From positions 1 through 6,993 of the forward strand of contig JAFDTZ010000109.1 of assembly GCA_019594305.1 (NCBI GenBank): a stretch of DNA of 6,993 nucleotides. Reading direction: 5' to 3'. Position 1 is the first letter of the stretch. Every line of letters starts with the position of its first letter. This stretch comes from Thermoplasmata archaeon (GTDB taxonomy: Archaea; Thermoplasmatota; Thermoplasmata; Halarchaeoplasmatales; Halarchaeoplasmataceae). Shown piece by piece: positions 4,735 to 6,993 of the stretch. The position numbers and the translations under genes were made by a program. Below the pieces are notes generated by a model. It saw only the letters and a program-made list of their open reading frames with translations, made no database searches and was not told where the DNA came from.

Positions 4735-6993
4735 TTACCGCTTCTTTCTGTGGTATATCAGTACAGCGAAGGCCACACCGACAACCAATAGGATCATAGC
4801 GAATCCGGGGTTCTCGTCGTTGCCGTTCTCGACGCCGTTCGGTGGTTCGTCTTCCTTTTCTACCGATACTCGCTCGAAGTGTTCACCAACCTGGAACAGG
4901 TAATCCCCTGCATCCAGAGTTGTCTCGTAACTATCCGAAGCACTGTCGTTAGCGGGTATAGTCAATGTTTCCCATGGACTTCCTTGGAAATAGATATCAA
5001 GGTCCGCTGCTTCATCGCCTTCGTTGTCCGCACTAACGGTTACTGTTACCGTCAATGGTTCATCTCCGGAAGTTGGATTCACTGTCATCTGTATGTTCGT
5101 TACACCTTCGGGAACCGGTGTCGGATCAGGATCTACTGGGCCGACGCCTGATTCTATGGTCACTGAAGATGCCGCATCGGCGGGTAACAATTGACCTTCT
5201 ATCCAAGCACTTATTCTAGCATCGTATGTACCAGGGCTTAGATCTTGGGTCACGTCACCGGGTATATTTACTGAAAACACAGAGTTCGTAAGGGTTACGT
5301 CAGTTGTGCTGAATTCTTCTGCACCGTCGAGGAGTAATACTGCTTCGACTTCATAAGAATCGCCTGCACTTAGATCCCTTGTTACCCTGAGAGGATACTC
5401 TTCAACCACTCTAGCACGTGCACTGAGACTTATTGTATCGCCCTGTGTTACTCTTCGAGGTGCTGATAGAGTACCTAATCTTAACCTTGCCACAGCCAGT
5501 TTATCTCTCCAGTGATCATCATCGAACGGATAGCCGTGGTCTGTACCCCATCTCTCGAACTCGATGACAAGATTAGCTGGGTCGTGGGTTACAAGTTTGA
5601 ATGGTCCGTGGGTTATCCAGAAGTGGTCGTATTCGTCGTAGAAAGCCCGCATGTCTGCTATATCTCCGGAATCTCCTCCGGGACTCAGCGGTATGGGACT
5701 GTTTCTTCCGGCCTGCAGATAAGGTGGTACGAATTCGGCGTCAGCCATGTTCTGTAGTGTTCTAGTGAAATCATTACCTTGTGCAGAGCTCAGCCAGTGT
5801 ATGTAGTTCGTACCAGGTCCGGACGCCCAGTTGTAAGCTTGGTCGTTCAATGGGTCGCTGGGAGCGAGGCCCGTAAGTCCGATGAGCTGGGAAGCGGCTT
5901 CGTACTGCTGCCATGGTACTTCCGGCATCCACATGTAATAACCGCCTATCTGAGGATCTGTCGGGAACGTGTAGTCTCCGTAGATGGTCACTGTGTCTTC
6001 GGCCTCGTCAAATACGATACCAAGTATGTTATTGTAATATGGTCGGCTTGAGGCCCATGCACCTACGTAGTAGTGACTACCGGCATCTGTTTCCCAGCAG
6101 AGTTGTTTACCGAATGCGAAATATGCCACTAGGTCCTGCATGGTGAAGTCGTGGCCGGAGTGCCAAGTACCGAAGTGCCATTTGTATTCGACTGCGGTGG
6201 CGGCGTAATCCTCTACAGTTATGTTACCTTCATCGTCTTCATATGTCCATCCGTACCCTTCGGTCCACTCTTCCGTGAATACATCGTAGTTTACAACGTT
6301 ATCCGGTATCTCCAGTGATTTCACTAGGTTGCCGTCTCCGTCGTACTCGTAATCTCTCATTACCTCTACAATATCTGCTCTCATGCCTATTGGGACACCT
6401 TGTGCGGGGTCCATTATAGTCGGGAAGTCACGTGACATCCTAGCTTGCAATACACTGTAGTAATCAGAGAATCCTGCGATGTTGTTCCAGTTGTCCATAT
6501 ACAAAACACCGGTAGCAGAATACTGAGCGGCTACAAGTTCGCCGTCAACCGTCTTTATGGTCCTGGGTGAAAACACCTGTGACCAACCTGTTACGACGTC
6601 AGTTGCGACCTCGGTTACGGCATCTCTGTTAAGCGGGATGAAATCTATACTCGTTTGTACGAACACCCTTACAGACTGGTGAATACCCGCATCGGTTAAA
6701 TCCTGGAACATCTCCCAGTATGTATCCTCGTCGGGTACCTGTCCGGCCATCAATGGTGTAGCAAGTTCGTAAAGGTCATCAGCTGCAGGTTCGTCCCTAT
6801 TCCATGCATACCTCGCACCGGGATCGATATACATCTGGTAATAATCCCCGGGCATATATGGATAGTAGTGTGAGTACATCTGCGCACTGCTAGCGTGCTG
6901 GTAGGCTACTGCTGCTGAAGCGATCCATCCTCCAGTGTAAAAGCCCCACTCTAACGCACCTGCATCTGTGAAGAGCCACGTGAAAACCGCAGA
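4735..6993 (-). CDS. Family 5 (peptide-type) extracellular solute-binding protein with C-terminal Ig-like domains and PGF-type anchor (5' end outside window)
   Basis: This surface protein captures the solute and hands it to DppB/DppC. The frame is open to the window edge: 752 codons are visible, and the first ATG at 6879 is internal, since 38 coherent residues (from SAVFTWLF) precede it. The signal peptide is therefore not seen. Numbering from the first codon, family 5 features are KWHFGTWHSGHDFTMQDLV at 271-289 (the xHdGxxftaxDV pattern) and HGPFKLV at 462-468. About 512-615 and 630-713 look like two beta-rich Ig-like domains joined by a Pro/Asp linker (DPDPTPVPEG). The protein ends in an Asn/Asp/Glu linker, NPGF at 728-731, a helix to about 747 and RKKR, which resembles the PGF-CTERM signal processed by archaeosortase. 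The G+C content looks higher than in the permease and ATPase genes. A T9 terminator follows. Whether the solute is a peptide, nickel or a sugar is unknown. Confidence 0.92.
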   Translation of the reverse strand, partial: SAVFTWLFTDAGALEWGFYTGGWIASAAVAYQHASSAQMYSHYYPYMPGDYYQMYIDPGARYAWNRDEPAADDLYELATPLMAGQVPDEDTYWEMFQDLTDAGIHQSVRVFVQTSIDFIPLNRDAVTEVATDVVTGWSQVFSPRTIKTVDGELVAAQYSATGVLYMDNWNNIAGFSDYYSVLQARMSRDFPTIMDPAQGVPIGMRADIVEVMRDYEYDGDGNLVKSLEIPDNVVNYDVFTEEWTEGYGWTYEDDEGNITVEDYAATAVEYKWHFGTWHSGHDFTMQDLVAYFAFGKQLCWETDAGSHYYVGAWASSRPYYNNILGIVFDEAEDTVTIYGDYTFPTDPQIGGYYMWMPEVPWQQYEAASQLIGLTGLAPSDPLNDQAYNWASGPGTNYIHWLSSAQGNDFTRTLQNMADAEFVPPYLQAGRNSPIPLSPGGDSGDIADMRAFYDEYDHFWITHGPFKLVTHDPANLVIEFERWGTDHGYPFDDDHWRDKLAVARLRLGTLSAPRRVTQGDTISLSARARVVEEYPLRVTRDLSAGDSYEVEAVLLLDGAEEFSTTDVTLTNSVFSVNIPGDVTQDLSPGTYDARISAWIEGQLLPADAASSVTIESGVGPVDPDPTPVPEGVTNIQMTVNPTSGDEPLTVTVTVSADNEGDEAADLDIYFQGSPWETLTIPANDSASDSYETTLDAGDYLFQVGEHFERVSVEKEDEPPNGVENGNDENPGFAMILLVVGVAFAVLIYHRKKR
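4738..4812 (-). other. PGF-CTERM-like membrane anchor and sorting signal
   Basis: The last 25 residues of the binding protein are NPGF, about 16 hydrophobic residues and a basic YHRKKR end. The order Pro-Gly-Phe, transmembrane helix, basic cluster is that of PGF-CTERM signals in euryarchaea, which archaeosortase A removes in exchange for a lipid anchor. It could equally be a simple C-terminal membrane anchor. Confidence 0.65.

Noticed and set aside
4735..6879. Binding-protein gene starting at the ATG at 6879.
   Set aside because: The frame continues upstream without a stop to the window edge, with sequence (TWLFTDAG, EWGFYTGGW) that reads as genuine protein, so 6879 is internal.

Overview
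The window is one archaeal peptide-type ABC importer locus, read entirely from the minus strand. In transcription order (high to low coordinates) it holds a family 5 extracellular substrate-binding protein whose N-terminus lies beyond base 6993, two membrane permeases (DppB-like, DppC-like) and two ATPases (DppD-like, DppF-like). The last ATPase runs off the low end of the window and lacks its C-terminal tail. No RNA gene, insertion sequence or CRISPR array was seen.

An archaeon, probably of euryarchaeal type, is suggested by several signs. The binding protein ends in a Pro-Gly-Phe motif, a hydrophobic helix and a basic tail, like the PGF-CTERM signal of archaeosortase substrates. The dppB start is preceded by a BRE/TATA pair at archaeal spacing with almost no leader. 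Terminator-like sites are bare oligo-T tracts without hairpins. The DppC permease has a long extracytoplasmic insertion. I cannot assign a genus.

Layout: 4735-6993 binding protein; 4315-4734 a 420-base intergenic region; 3253-4314 dppB; 1837-3237 dppC; 860-1840 dppD; 1-857 dppF. The four downstream genes are tightly packed (15-base gap, 4-base overlap, 2-base gap) and look like one transcript. The intergenic region holds a T9 terminator just after the binding-protein gene, a promoter just before dppB, and between them a cluster of nested palindromes around a TATA-like core plus TGT(6-7)C motifs in both orientations. The binding protein is therefore probably transcribed separately from the membrane and ATPase genes.

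Working model: the surface-anchored binding protein captures a peptide or similar solute and delivers it to the DppB/DppC channel. ATP hydrolysis by the DppD/DppF pair drives import. The substrate cannot be read from the sequence. The system itself belongs to a known family. The less ordinary parts are the DppC ectodomain, the C-terminal build of the binding protein, and the palindrome-rich region between the binding-protein and permease genes.
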